This document shows, one piece after another, positions 7,597-17,014 of a stretch of 64,000 nt of DNA. How positions within the stretch are numbered: position 1 is the stretch's first letter; every line of letters starts with the position of its first letter. Origin of the DNA: Treponema succinifaciens DSM 2489. Lineage in GTDB: Bacteria > Spirochaetota > Spirochaetia > Treponematales > Treponemataceae. The DNA lies in NCBI RefSeq assembly GCF_000195275.1, contig NC_015385.1, forward strand, positions 186,001 to 250,000. Reading direction: 5' to 3'. The notes beneath the pieces are model-generated. The model was not told the origin of the DNA and ran no database searches. It worked only from the letters and a program-made list of their open reading frames with translations. The position numbers were made by a program, and so were the translations under genes.

Positions 7597-10002
7597 ATGC
7601 GTATACTCTTTTTAAAATTGTGCATTTCAGCTTCATTTTTTTCTTTTTTTTCAGGATTTTCTTTTGCCCAGTCAAAGCCTTTATATAAGCTTCCGGATGT
7701 CTATCTTGAAAGAAGAGTCTCTGAAAATCCAGAGCCGTTTTTAATCGGAACGGACACAGGACTTTTTAAAATTCTTCCGAGCGGAATTGCAGACCCTTTG
7801 TGGACGGAAGGAAAAGTTGAACGCATTTTAAGAACTCAGGCAAAATGGTTTTTTGTTACAGAAAAAGGAATTTATTCTTCTTTGGATTTAAAAGAATTTA
7901 CACAGCACAATATTGGGCTTCCTTCGTTAATCGTAAAAAATTATGAAAACGGTAATAAAGAAATAGTTCAGAAAATGCCTCTTTTAAAAGACATTTGCGC
8001 AGATCCGTTGAATCCGGATATTTTAGTTACAGCCACAAAAGATGAAGTTTTTATAACTCGTGACGGAGGCTTGTCTTGGAAGTCGCTTGGTTCGGCAAGC
8101 AATTACACATCTGGAATGAAAGCGGTCGCAGTTTCGCATATGCCGGTTTATGGAAAAAACGGAGAAATTGAAAGCACCGAAGTTGTTGTTTTTATGTCGC
8201 ATCCGATTTACGGTTTCAGCTATTGCCGTGCCGATGAAAAAAAGCCAAAGTGGATTGATGTAAGCGCAGGTTTTTCCGCAATGAAAAGCCTTACGCAGGT
8301 CGATGAAATTTCTGACATTTTGCCGGTTTTGTGCCGCGATTCAGCTGGAAGTATTTATGCGGAAATTTATCTTTCCCAGTCGTTTATTCCTAACATTTAC
8401 AGATTTGACTGGCGGACAAAAAAAGCTGAAAAAATTTACCAAGGTGAAAATCCGTGCGATGCTATTGACGGACTTTGTCAAAACGGTTCTAATTTGATTT
8501 TTTCAACAGTCGGAAAAATTCTTTCGCTTTCTCTTGAAACAAGGGAAGTTTCAGAAATTTCAAGTTTTAATTCTTGGCGGGAAAATTTAACTGCTGCAGG
8601 CGACACTATAAATTCAGCTTTTGTTCCTAAGAGCATTTCGCAGCTTGGAGCGAATGTTACTTTGAATGAGCTTTGGCTTTTAAATCCTGAAACAATTCTT
8701 TCTCCTTGGGCTTATCTTGCAAACAAAAAAAAGTCAATTTATGCGTCTGTCTATCAGCTTAGAAATTCTGCGGGAATTGAAAAGTACAAAAAAATTGTTT
8801 CTGACAACAAGCTTAATTCTGTTGTAATCGACATGAAAGATGACTACGGACTTTTGAGGTTTGAGCCGAATAGCCAGCTTCTAAAACAAAAAGGAAAAGT
8901 TACTCAGTACAAAATTAACTTGGAGCAAGTTGTAAGTGAATTTAAAAAAGACGGCGTTTATCTTATCGCGCGCATTGTTGTTTTTAAAGACAGAAATTTA
9001 GCTTCCTATGACAAAGGAAAATACGCAGTTTGGAATTCCCACACAAATTCGCCATGGATTGGAATCCGCGGAAAAGAAGACGTTACTGACGAAAATGGAA
9101 ATTTGTCTGGAACAAAAACTGTTTACTATGATGAAAACTGGGTTGATCCTTACAGCGAGGAAGTTTGGGAATACAATGTTGAAATTGCAAAGGAACTTGT
9201 TTCCCGTGGCTTTGATGAAATTCAGTTTGACTACATAAGATTTCCGACCGACGGAAAAAATTTAAATTCCGCAGTTTACCGATGGCGCGACAAAGGCATG
9301 GTAAAAGAAAGCGCATTGATTTCGTTTTTGTCTTATGCCCGCAAAAATATAAAAGCTCCTATTGGGATTGATATTTACGGTGCGAACGGATGGTACAGAA
9401 GCGGAACAAGAACAGGCCAGGACGTTGAGCTTATGAGCGAATATGTTGACGTAATCTGTCCGATGTTTTATCCGTCTCATTTTGAGCAGGATTTTCTTGA
9501 CTATCCGCCTTGTGAAGAGCGCGCGTATAGAATTTATTTTTACGGCTCGTTTAGGAACACAATAATCGGCAGGAACAGAATTATTGTGCGTCCTTGGATT
9601 CAGGCATTTTACATGGGTGTACGGCATGATAGAAAATATTACGACAAAAATTATGTTCTGCGTGAAATTTTTGGCGTGCGCGATGGACTTGACAGAGGGT
9701 ATATGCATTGGAACAATTCCGGCGGATATTATGAAGACATAAGCCCGGATCCTCAGTATAACGAAATTTCTCCGTGGCATGAAAAAGAATGCGATTTACA
9801 GAAACGGATTCCGGCGTTCAGTCTGGGAATAAAAAATTCTTTAGATTCCGATTTGCAGGATTTGGAGCAGAAAAAAGAAAATGCAAAGGACATGATTTCA
9901 ATTTGGAATTCTGTGTTGGACAATGAGCTTGAATACGAAAACGCAAGTGTTACAACAAGAAATTTTCTTCATGTAAAGCCTGTATTTGGTGGAAGCAAAT
10001 GA
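7597..10002 (+). CDS. exported DUF4015 (putative glycoside hydrolase) protein
   Basis: 801 residues with a signal peptide (about residues 1-25, ending FAQS). Residues about 30-370 contain repeated short sheets resembling a propeller (TRDGGLSWKSLG is like an Asp-box). Residues about 400-720 carry the DUF4015 barrel: SVVIDMKDDYGLLRFEP, YLIARIVVFKD, FDEIQFDYIRFPTDG and YVDVICPMFYPSHF. The domain is related to glycoside hydrolase barrels, and the D/E residues in DYIRFPTDG and ICPMFYPS occupy likely catalytic positions; no substrate has been shown. Its stop overlaps the mnmE start (ATGA), so the two are probably translated together. Confidence 0.8.
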   Translation: MRILFLKLCISASFFSFFSGFSFAQSKPLYKLPDVYLERRVSENPEPFLIGTDTGLFKILPSGIADPLWTEGKVERILRTQAKWFFVTEKGIYSSLDLKEFTQHNIGLPSLIVKNYENGNKEIVQKMPLLKDICADPLNPDILVTATKDEVFITRDGGLSWKSLGSASNYTSGMKAVAVSHMPVYGKNGEIESTEVVVFMSHPIYGFSYCRADEKKPKWIDVSAGFSAMKSLTQVDEISDILPVLCRDSAGSIYAEIYLSQSFIPNIYRFDWRTKKAEKIYQGENPCDAIDGLCQNGSNLIFSTVGKILSLSLETREVSEISSFNSWRENLTAAGDTINSAFVPKSISQLGANVTLNELWLLNPETILSPWAYLANKKKSIYASVYQLRNSAGIEKYKKIVSDNKLNSVVIDMKDDYGLLRFEPNSQLLKQKGKVTQYKINLEQVVSEFKKDGVYLIARIVVFKDRNLASYDKGKYAVWNSHTNSPWIGIRGKEDVTDENGNLSGTKTVYYDENWVDPYSEEVWEYNVEIAKELVSRGFDEIQFDYIRFPTDGKNLNSAVYRWRDKGMVKESALISFLSYARKNIKAPIGIDIYGANGWYRSGTRTGQDVELMSEYVDVICPMFYPSHFEQDFLDYPPCEERAYRIYFYGSFRNTIIGRNRIIVRPWIQAFYMGVRHDRKYYDKNYVLREIFGVRDGLDRGYMHWNNSGGYYEDISPDPQYNEISPWHEKECDLQKRIPAFSLGIKNSLDSDLQDLEQKKENAKDMISIWNSVLDNELEYENASVTTRNFLHVKPVFGGSK

Positions 10003-11387
10003 ACAAATATACGCCGGAAGAACCGATAGCAGCAATTGCAACGGCTCTTGTTCCTTCTGCAATCGGCATAGTCAGGACGAGCGGAAAAAACTGCATTGAG
10101 CTTGTAAGCAAAATTTTTTCACGCAAAAAGGCTCTTTTGCAGGCTGCAGGAAATTCTCTTGTTTACGGTTGGATTGAAGATTCAAGAATTCAAAACGGAA
10201 ACAAAAAGATTGATGAAGTCATGCTTGGCGTTTACAAAGCTCCAAAGTCTTTTACAGGCGAAGACATGGTTGAAATATTTTGCCATGGCGGAGTGAATGT
10301 TGTAACTTCAATTTTTTCCTTGCTGCTTGAAAATGGTTTTAGAAAAGCCGAGCGTGGAGAATTTACATTTCGGGCTTATATAAACGGAAAAGTTGATCTT
10401 ACAAAAGCCGAAGCCGTAAAAGAAATAATAGACAGCCGCACAAATGCTTCCAGAAGCCGCGCCGCCGGACGTTTAAGCGGAAATCTTTTTGAGCAAATTT
10501 CTTCTATTAAAAAACTGATTTTGGACACAATTGGAAACATTGAAGTTGAAATTGAATATCCAGAAGACGAAGAAAATATTTCAGAATCATTTGACACTTC
10601 ATTGCTAAAAGCCGCGCAGAAAAAACTTTCAGACTTGGCTTCTTCTTGGAAGGCTGAAAAACTTTATCAAGACGGAGCAAGAGTTGTTTTGTGCGGAAAA
10701 ACCAATGCCGGAAAATCAAGTCTTTTCAATTCGCTTTTAAAAGAAGAGCGCGCAATTGTCAGCAGCATTGAAGGAACGACACGGGACTGGCTTGAGTGCT
10801 GGACAGATTTTGCAGGAATCCCTGTAAGGCTTTTTGATACTGCCGGTCTTAGAAAAACTTCGGACTTAATTGAAGAGCGTGGCGTTGAGCTTGCAAAAGA
10901 TTTAAGCCAGGATGCGGATGTCATTCTTTATATTGTGGACAGTTCAAAAGGAATTTTAAAGGACGATTTGGATTTTATTGAAAGCCAGAAAAATATTCCG
11001 GTTGTTTTGGTTTTGAACAAATGCGATTCCTTTGATTTGAATTTGGATGGAATAAAAAAAGTCTGGAAAGATTCTGTAAAAATTTCTGCAAAAAATAATA
11101 TCGGAATAGAGCTGCTTGTTTTTAAAGTAAAAGACATTTTGTTTGACGGCGAAAAAACTGAACGTGAGCAAAGCGGGCTTGGTTCGGCGCGGCAAAAAAA
11201 ATCAGTTCAGGAAGCACTGGAACGAGTAACGCACGCTTTGGAAATTTCTCAAGATTTCAGCTACGGACTTGATGCGGTTGTTCAGGATTTGGAAGATGCT
11301 TTGGAATGCCTTGGTGAAGTTGCCGGTGAAGTTTCTCCAGATGATGTCCTTGAAAATATTTTCAGCCGCTTTTGTGTCGGCAAATGA
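9999..11387 (+). CDS. mnmE: tRNA uridine-5-carboxymethylaminomethyl modification GTPase MnmE
   Basis: 462 residues. The N-terminal folate-binding domain (TIAAIA-like start, IGIVRTSG) is followed by a helical domain into which a G domain is inserted: G1 GKTNAGKSS near 231, G2 region GTTRDW, G3 DTAG near 279, G4 NKCD near 339. It ends in the invariant FCVGK, with the catalytic cysteine in the fourth-last position. With MnmG it makes cmnm5U at the tRNA wobble base. It overlaps the upstream DUF4015 gene by four bases. Everything needed for activity is present. Confidence 0.97.
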   Translation: MNKYTPEEPIAAIATALVPSAIGIVRTSGKNCIELVSKIFSRKKALLQAAGNSLVYGWIEDSRIQNGNKKIDEVMLGVYKAPKSFTGEDMVEIFCHGGVNVVTSIFSLLLENGFRKAERGEFTFRAYINGKVDLTKAEAVKEIIDSRTNASRSRAAGRLSGNLFEQISSIKKLILDTIGNIEVEIEYPEDEENISESFDTSLLKAAQKKLSDLASSWKAEKLYQDGARVVLCGKTNAGKSSLFNSLLKEERAIVSSIEGTTRDWLECWTDFAGIPVRLFDTAGLRKTSDLIEERGVELAKDLSQDADVILYIVDSSKGILKDDLDFIESQKNIPVVLVLNKCDSFDLNLDGIKKVWKDSVKISAKNNIGIELLVFKVKDILFDGEKTEREQSGLGSARQKKSVQEALERVTHALEISQDFSYGLDAVVQDLEDALECLGEVAGEVSPDDVLENIFSRFCVGK

Positions 11388-11421
11388 CAACAGATTTTTT
11401 TTTCAGTATAATCAGATTCAA

Positions 11422-12219
11422 ATGAACGAAATTGATTTTTTAGCGGAAGAAATTTTTTTACGGTACGGAAATGTAAAGCGCGCGCGCGGACCGTTTTTGT
11501 ATACAGAAAAAGGCAAGCGTCTTACAGATTTGTATCAGGAAAATGGCAGGGCAATTTTGGGCTGGGGCGGCTCTTCTGCATTCACAATGCTGAAAAATGC
11601 TATTGACCGTGGAGCAACCGGAAGCTTTAAAACTTGTTTTTCAGGTCGGCTTGAAAAATCTGTAAATGCACTTTTCTTTGGATGCGAACGCAAAGTTTTT
11701 ATCTTTGCAAAAAAATCTGACTGCCTTTCCACCGCTGTAAGAATCAGTCCTCAAAATACTTTTGTCTGGAAGCCTTGGAGTGAAGTTGCTTTTGAAAACG
11801 ACAATGCTGACTGCATAATTTTTGAGCCGCCTTTTCCTTGGACAAGCGGAATTTATATTCTTGCTGTAAAAACTGATTTGGCTGAAAAAAATCCACAAGA
11901 TGTTTTAAAGGAAACTGTAAAACTTTCTTCTCCAATTGAAGCCGCTGTTACACGCTCAATTTATAATTTGATTTCAGCATTGCAAATCCGGCAGGAAAAA
12001 GACTGGTTTATTTACGATTTGGCTTTGACAAAATACTGGCAGAGAAAAGGTCCTTATCTTTTTCCGAAGATTTCAAAAGAGCTTTATGGAAAATTTATTT
12101 TGCATTGCCTTGACCTTGGAATTGTCGTAAGTCCTGTTTACGAGCAGCCGAGCATTGTTCCGTTTGGCGCGGATAGAGGCGTTTTTGAAATTTTAAAGAA
12201 AAATCCGTTTGTCTTTTAG
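11422..12219 (+). CDS. hypothetical protein with class-III-aminotransferase-like N-terminus
   Basis: 265 residues from the ATG at 11422; a longer frame starting at 11269 lies inside mnmE and is rejected. The start FLYTEKGKRLTDLYQENGRA and GWGGSSAFTMLKNAID resemble the first strand and glycine-rich turn of class III aminotransferases. The protein is much shorter than that family (over 400 residues) and no clear PLP-binding lysine segment is visible. It may be a reduced, non-catalytic relative. It follows mnmE by 34 bases and is probably in the same transcript. Function unknown. Confidence 0.6.
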   Translation: MNEIDFLAEEIFLRYGNVKRARGPFLYTEKGKRLTDLYQENGRAILGWGGSSAFTMLKNAIDRGATGSFKTCFSGRLEKSVNALFFGCERKVFIFAKKSDCLSTAVRISPQNTFVWKPWSEVAFENDNADCIIFEPPFPWTSGIYILAVKTDLAEKNPQDVLKETVKLSSPIEAAVTRSIYNLISALQIRQEKDWFIYDLALTKYWQRKGPYLFPKISKELYGKFILHCLDLGIVVSPVYEQPSIVPFGADRGVFEILKKNPFVF

Positions 12220-12309
12220 TTTAATAAAAAACTGTTGGATTTTTGCTCAAAACTGAATTATATTTGATATAGGCATTTTATTGCTGAACATATTTCTAGG
12301 AGGAAAAAT

Positions 12310-12726
12310 ATGAGAACTGAAAAAAGCGGATGGACTGCGGCGCTTTTGATTTTGCAGATTGCAGTTGGAGCAATGCTTGCAGTTGGAGGAATCTGGGCTT
12401 TGCAGGGCGGTGGAGATTTTGCTGCAAGAGCAATCAAAGGTCTTGTTTCTGGCAATGTAGAAAATATTCTTGTAATTGTATTCGGAGTGATTGAACTTCT
12501 TGTTGGCGTCTTTATGATTTTAAAGATTGTGATTGGCGACCGCTTTGGAAGCTTTGGAACTGTTCTGGCTCTTATTGCAATTGTTGTTTGGATTGTTGCC
12601 ATTGTTCTTTCTGATATTCTTGGAGCAAGCGGAATTCTTAACGGCGGCTCAAAAAATTTCCTTGAATGGCTTTATACTTTTGCCCAGCATCTTATTATTC
12701 TTGGCGCGATTTTAGCAGTAAGATAA
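12310..12726 (+). CDS. small membrane protein, function unknown
   Basis: 138 residues with about four predicted membrane segments (AALLILQIAVGAMLAVGGIW, NILVIVFGVIELLVGVFMIL, TVLALIAIVVWIVAIVLS, LIILGAILAV). A strong AGGAGG lies seven bases before the ATG, supporting a real gene. No motif identifies a function. It sits alone between the mnmE group and a strong terminator and is convergent with the DUF4349 gene. Confidence 0.75.
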   Translation: MRTEKSGWTAALLILQIAVGAMLAVGGIWALQGGGDFAARAIKGLVSGNVENILVIVFGVIELLVGVFMILKIVIGDRFGSFGTVLALIAIVVWIVAIVLSDILGASGILNGGSKNFLEWLYTFAQHLIILGAILAVR

Positions 12727-12749
12727 GCTTAAAGTCAAAAAGCAAAAAG

Positions 12750-12775
12750 CCCGGCAAAAATGCCGGGTATTTTTA
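12750..12775 (+). terminator. intrinsic terminator between convergent genes
   Basis: CCCGGC (12750-12755) pairs with GCCGGG (12762-12767) across an AT loop, with As before it and Ts after it, so it can work in both directions. Confidence 0.85.
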
Positions 12776-13666
12776 TTTTCTTATTCTTGCAAAGAGTTTT
12801 CTTAAAAGTCCCACTTTTCCAAATCCGAGCCAGTAAATAAGCATAAGGAATAGAACAGAAGGAACTCCAAAAATTACAATGTACAATGCGGTGAAAATAA
12901 ATTTCACAAAGAAATTCAGTATGTTTGCGAAGAACTGGCGCAGTTGTGAATTTGTGTCGGGCATTACAAATCCGCTTTCATTTTGATTTACAGGAAGCTC
13001 CGCAGTAACATAAATTGTAGAATAATCAATTTGCGACTTTAAGCGGTTCATTTGTCCTTGCATTCTCTCAAGCTCAGAAGTTACATCGTTGATTTTTGTT
13101 TCAATCTTGAGCATATCCTGCATGTCTTTTGCTTCTGAAAGATATTTTTTTAGACGTTCAAGCAAAACTTTGCGTGTTGAAAGCCGTGTGTCCAAGTCAT
13201 AAAATTGCTCTGTAACATCGCTGGAATTTATATTTTTTGATTTAAGCTTTCCGATTTGTCCGCATTCCTGCATTGCCTGCGAAAAAGAGCCGCTTGGAAT
13301 TTTTGCCGTTATTCTTATGGAGCTTGTGTTTTCAAACGAGTCTGAAATATATCCGCCGAATTTTTTTATCCAGGATTCAACGGATGATTTGGAGTCTGAA
13401 AGATTTGAAACTTCAATTGTAAGGTTTCCTGTGTAGATGAGTTTTCGGTCTTGTCTTGGCTGCCCTGATTCAGAAGGAAGCTCTGTTGATTCTTCAAACG
13501 CCATGTCCTGCATCACGTTCATTGCGGAATCTGCCCTTGCCGACATTTTCATTGTCTTTGCCATTGGCGCAAACATTTCCGTTTTTACAGCCTGATTTTT
13601 TCCGCATGAAATAAATAAAAAAGCCGCAACCAAAGCCGCCGCTGATTTTCTTAAAAGATGTTTCAT
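12773..13666 (-). CDS. DUF4349 lipoprotein
   Basis: 297 residues. The signal peptide ends in FLFISCGKN, giving a lipidated cysteine near residue 21. A segment typical of DUF4349 follows: RKLIYTGNLTIEVSNLSDSK ... IKKFGGYISDS ... RITAKIPSGSF. Residues about 150-215 form a coiled coil, and a membrane helix (FTALYIVIFGVPSVLFLMLIY) lies near the C-terminus. The family is widespread and uncharacterised, and is often called an anti-sigma or stress-related lipoprotein without direct evidence. TTTCCTCC upstream of the ATG on the plus strand reads as a GGAGG ribosome-binding site on this strand. Confidence 0.85.
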   Translation of the reverse strand: MKHLLRKSAAALVAAFLFISCGKNQAVKTEMFAPMAKTMKMSARADSAMNVMQDMAFEESTELPSESGQPRQDRKLIYTGNLTIEVSNLSDSKSSVESWIKKFGGYISDSFENTSSIRITAKIPSGSFSQAMQECGQIGKLKSKNINSSDVTEQFYDLDTRLSTRKVLLERLKKYLSEAKDMQDMLKIETKINDVTSELERMQGQMNRLKSQIDYSTIYVTAELPVNQNESGFVMPDTNSQLRQFFANILNFFVKFIFTALYIVIFGVPSVLFLMLIYWLGFGKVGLLRKLFARIRK

Positions 13667-13725
13667 TTTTCCTCCAAAGCTATGTATTCATAATAACTCA
13701 TTTTGCCTTGGGTTACAATTTTGCG

Positions 13726-14607
13726 TTAGCCTGCTGAAAATGTGTGGTCTGTTCCGCTGTGAGCTTTTTCCAATGCGGGCTTTAACTGTTCTGTCCAGAA
13801 TTTGTCTTCAATTTTGTATCCGCCTGACGAATATCCGATTTTTCTATCTGCGCGGACTTTTTCTCCGTGAAAATCGCTTCCTGCTGTTGAAAGCATTCCG
13901 AGCATTTCTGCAAGTTCTTCAAGCCGCCGGGCTTCAGAAAACCTGATTCCCGGATGATGCGCTTCAAGTCCCTCAACGCCCGAATTTCTTACTTCAAGCA
14001 TTGTCTCTTCCATTTTTCCCCAGGAAACGTACATCGACATTGGATGCGCTTGAACTGGAATTCCGCCGGATTCTTTTATTGCTTCCACGGCTTTTCTTAA
14101 ATTTTCCCCGGTTTTGTCTACATAGCAGGGACGGCCTTTTGCAAGGAACAAGTTAAATGCCTGCTGAGTTTTTTTTATTATTCCTTTTTCCATGAGAAGT
14201 TTTGCAAAGTGAGGTCTGCCGATTGTTTTTGTGCCGGATTTTTCCACAAGCTCTTCATAGGAAATGTCGATATTTTGTTCTTGAAGTTTTTGGATTATTT
14301 TTTTGTTTCTTGAATCGCGTTCGCCTCTTAAAAATTCAATTGTTTCAAGAAGTTTTTTTCCGGGCTTTTTAAGTCCCAGTCCAAGAAGATGAAATTCTCC
14401 GCTCGGCCATTCTATAGAAATTTCTATTCCCGGAATGAATTCAATGCCAAGCTCTTTTGCTTTTTCTTGAGCTTCCAGAATTCCGTCTATGTTGTCGTGG
14501 TCTGTAAGCGCGATTGCTGAAATCTTTTTTTCTGCGGCGTAGGAAATTAGCTGGCTCGGTGTGCAAGTTCCGTCGGAAGCTGTTGAATGTGTATGCAAGT
14601 CTATCAT
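13726..14607 (-). CDS. PHP-domain phosphoesterase
   Basis: 293 residues. The metal-binding PHP motifs are clear: DLHTHSTASDG at the start, LTDHDN near 38-43, HLLGLG, PVQAHPM near 190, and GSDFHG near 240. This arrangement is that of YciV/TrpH-type enzymes, which hydrolyse 3',5'-bisphosphonucleotides or trim RNA 5' ends. It lies 59 bases upstream of the DUF4349 gene on the same strand and may be co-transcribed with it. The substrate is inferred from the family. Confidence 0.9.
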   Translation of the reverse strand: MIDLHTHSTASDGTCTPSQLISYAAEKKISAIALTDHDNIDGILEAQEKAKELGIEFIPGIEISIEWPSGEFHLLGLGLKKPGKKLLETIEFLRGERDSRNKKIIQKLQEQNIDISYEELVEKSGTKTIGRPHFAKLLMEKGIIKKTQQAFNLFLAKGRPCYVDKTGENLRKAVEAIKESGGIPVQAHPMSMYVSWGKMEETMLEVRNSGVEGLEAHHPGIRFSEARRLEELAEMLGMLSTAGSDFHGEKVRADRKIGYSSGGYKIEDKFWTEQLKPALEKAHSGTDHTFSAG

Positions 14608-14725
14608 GCGGAATTCTCTTTAACAAGGTAGCATAAATAAAAAAATTGTGATATACTAAACAAGTATAGGTGTTTTTTTTCAAATCAATGCTCTTTTTAG
14701 AGTTTTGGTTTTTGCGAGGAAGGTT

Positions 14726-16006
14726 ATGTCAAAGGTTGTGCAATTCAGCAAAGGCTCTATTATTTTTTTTGAAGGCGACAAAGACGAAAATATTTATATT
14801 CTCCAGTCAGGCGCAGTTGCTTTGCGTAGCATGGATTTGGAAACTGGAGAGCAAATTTCAGAGCAGCTTCATATTGGAGAATTTTTTGGTGTAAAAAGCG
14901 CGCTTGCCAAAATGCCGAGCCTTGTAACTGCTTCCGTGCTGGTTGATTCGATTGTTGTTCAGCTTTCAGTTTATGAGTTTGAAAAAATGTTCGGCTCAAA
15001 GGCTTTTATCACAGAAAAAATGCTTAGAGTTTTCAGCAAGTCGCTTAGAGATATTCATAAAAAAACAGAGCAGTATTTAGGCGGAAACAGTATTTCAATT
15101 TCGCCGGAACACGGAATGTTTATGGTTGCCAACGCTTTTTACAATGACGGCCAGTTCAAAAGCTGCTGCGATGTTCTTACTAGAATTTTAAAGCTGAATC
15201 CTAATCCTGCGAACAAAGTTGAAATTGCAAAGCTTTTTACCAATGCGAACACAAGAAAAGGCAGGGAAAATGCCAATAATATTTCTTCCGAGGATATTTC
15301 CGCAAAATCTGGAAGCCTTTCTGTAAACCAGTTTTCACTTCCTGCTTTTGACCGTTTTACAAAAAAATACAAGCGCGGTGATGTCATTATAAGTGAATTT
15401 GAGCCGGGCGAAACTTTTTATCTTATAAAATATGGCGAAGTTCAGATTGAAAAGTGCATAAAGAGCCAAAACAAAAGCCTGGATATTCTTGGCAGCGGAG
15501 CTTTTTTTGGTGAAATGGCGATTCTTGACAATTCCCAGAGAAGCGCGTCTTGTGTTGCCAGAACTGATGTTGCCTGTCTGGAATTCAACAAGGAAAACTT
15601 TAAGGCTCTTGTGCTTGGAAATCCGCAGATTGTAATGAATCTTCTTAAGCTTTTCTGCAAAAGAATTTATGACCAAAACCGCCAGTTTAAAATTATTCTT
15701 ATAAAAGATATTTACACAAGAATTTGCGATGTTTTTTTGATGTATGATGAGCTTGCCGGCGGAACTTCCAGAAGAAAAGACGATGACGGAAATTTTAAGC
15801 GCAAATTTTTTATTACTGCAAATGACATTGCAAGCTGGGCTTCTATTCCGCTTGATCAGGCAAAAGATTGTCTTGTGCGTCTTATGGACCGCGGAAAGAT
15901 TCAGATTTTTGAAGACTACATGATTGTTTCTAATATCCACGATTTAAGAAGAATTGTTGACTCATATTACATGAAACTTGGTTCAACAACAAAGCAGCCT
16001 ACTTAA
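14726..16006 (+). CDS. protein with two cyclic-nucleotide-binding domains
   Basis: About 426 residues. The first cNMP-binding domain covers roughly residues 5-115 (GSIIFFEGDKDENIYILQSG), and a degraded linker follows. A second covers about 210-320 (GDVIISEFEPGETFYLIKYG, GAFFGEMAILDNSQRSASCV), where GEMAILDN...RSA is the phosphate-binding cassette. The C-terminal 100 residues resemble a Crp-type winged helix (ANDIASWASIPLDQAKDCLV), so it may be a DNA-binding regulator. The ATG at 14726 is chosen because GAGGAAGG lies just before it. The ligand is unknown. Confidence 0.85.
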   Translation: MSKVVQFSKGSIIFFEGDKDENIYILQSGAVALRSMDLETGEQISEQLHIGEFFGVKSALAKMPSLVTASVLVDSIVVQLSVYEFEKMFGSKAFITEKMLRVFSKSLRDIHKKTEQYLGGNSISISPEHGMFMVANAFYNDGQFKSCCDVLTRILKLNPNPANKVEIAKLFTNANTRKGRENANNISSEDISAKSGSLSVNQFSLPAFDRFTKKYKRGDVIISEFEPGETFYLIKYGEVQIEKCIKSQNKSLDILGSGAFFGEMAILDNSQRSASCVARTDVACLEFNKENFKALVLGNPQIVMNLLKLFCKRIYDQNRQFKIILIKDIYTRICDVFLMYDELAGGTSRRKDDDGNFKRKFFITANDIASWASIPLDQAKDCLVRLMDRGKIQIFEDYMIVSNIHDLRRIVDSYYMKLGSTTKQPT

Positions 16007-16011
16007 TTAGC

Positions 16012-16054
16012 AAAAAAGGCTGTCTTTTAAGAAGTTTTGACAACTTAAATGACA
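16012..16054 (-). terminator. terminator of the flavin reductase gene
   Basis: GGCTGTC (16019-16025) and GACAGCC (16044-16050 region) form a hairpin extended by TTTAAG/CTTAAA. On the minus strand it is followed by six Ts, as expected for the minus-strand gene ending at 16113. Confidence 0.7.
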
Positions 16055-16112
16055 GCCCTGACAAATGTGTGCATTCAGTAATGATAAAGAATCAAGACAG
16101 AAGATGACTTTT

Positions 16113-16673
16113 TTATTTCAGTTCAAGACCGATGCTGAACGCTTTTCCTGCAAAGTCGCCGAGTTTAAGATAATGCTGGTTCACCGGATCGTAGGAAATC
16201 GGATTCAGCTTTTTCACATCAACTTTTCCGTTTGAATCAAGAACAGAATCGTCAATGCTCACGTTCACGATTTGACCGAACAGGTGGCTTGTCTTTTCAT
16301 CGTAGCTTATGAGATTGCACTCAAGCGCAAACGGAAGTTCCCTGATTAATGGCGCGTCAACAAATTCCGACTTTTCCGCATGGAATCCCGCCTTTGTGAA
16401 TTTATCCGGCGTATTGTTTGCCGAAACAAGTCCGACGTAATCGCATTCCTTTGCTAATTCCGCAGTTCCCACGCTGACTGTAAAAGCCTTGCGCTCAAGG
16501 ATGTTTTTTACAGTTTTATGCGACGCGCTCAGGCAAAGCCCTATCTCCTTTTCATCACTGATTGAGCCCCAGGCCGCGTTCATTGCGTCCGGAGTTCCGT
16601 CCTTGTCGTAAGATGCCACAATAAGCACCGGCATAGGATAAAGCCATTCTTTTGCACCGAAGTTTTTTCTCAT
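16113..16673 (-). CDS. flavin reductase-like (FMN-binding) protein
   Basis: 186 residues of the flavin reductase / FMN-binding split-barrel family: YPMPVLIVASYDKDGTPDAM, WGSISDEKEIGLCLSASHKT, FTVSVGTAELAKECDYVG, and ALECNLISY near 120. Members bind FMN and either supply reduced flavin to a partner or act as small NAD(P)H oxidoreductases. No partner monooxygenase gene is adjacent. The gene is visibly richer in G+C and in C-ending codons than its neighbours, which suggests transfer. A GGAGG sequence lies shortly upstream of the ATG. Confidence 0.88.
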   Translation of the reverse strand: MRKNFGAKEWLYPMPVLIVASYDKDGTPDAMNAAWGSISDEKEIGLCLSASHKTVKNILERKAFTVSVGTAELAKECDYVGLVSANNTPDKFTKAGFHAEKSEFVDAPLIRELPFALECNLISYDEKTSHLFGQIVNVSIDDSVLDSNGKVDVKKLNPISYDPVNQHYLKLGDFAGKAFSIGLELK

Positions 16674-16863
16674 AATTCCTCCAACACATTCGCAATGAAA
16701 TGAGAATATGCAGTTGATAATAAGGGTTGCAACGCAAACTTTTAAATAAAAACTTTGACGCTATGTTAGGCAAAGTTTTTATTACATTCTCCTGTAGAAT
16801 ATTCAGTCTGTTAGCAGATATACAAAATATACAAAAAATTTTTACGTTTGGCATTAGCTGCTT

Positions 16864-16964
16864 CAGGGCAAACGCATTATAAATAATTTAAGTAAAGTTT
16901 GCGCGAAGGAACCGTGCCTGGGAGCCAGTTTTATGCTGAATACATTTATAATGCGTTTGTCATG
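16864..16964. mobile_element. non-autonomous inverted-repeat element (MITE-like), short copy
   Basis: GGCAAACGCATTATAAAT (16867-16884) is matched by its inverse with one change at 16944-16961. The element is bracketed by a perfect 10-bp direct repeat TTAGCTGCTT (16854-16863 and 16965-16974), again separated by CAG on the left and three bases on the right, exactly as in the copy at 3417. Read in reverse it is the same sequence as that copy without the inner 114 bases. Confidence 0.8.
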
Positions 16965-17014
16965 TTAGCTGCTTGAGGTTGACCGGCAGTATTTTTTTTA
17001 TGATAATCAGCTTT

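Noticed and set aside
9262-9780. 172-residue minus-strand ORF inside the DUF4015 gene
   Set aside because: It is the complement of a strongly supported coding region and has no motif or ribosome-binding site.
12258-12602. Minus-strand ORF overlapping the small membrane protein gene
   Set aside because: The plus-strand gene has a strong AGGAGG and coherent membrane helices; the complement is low-complexity.
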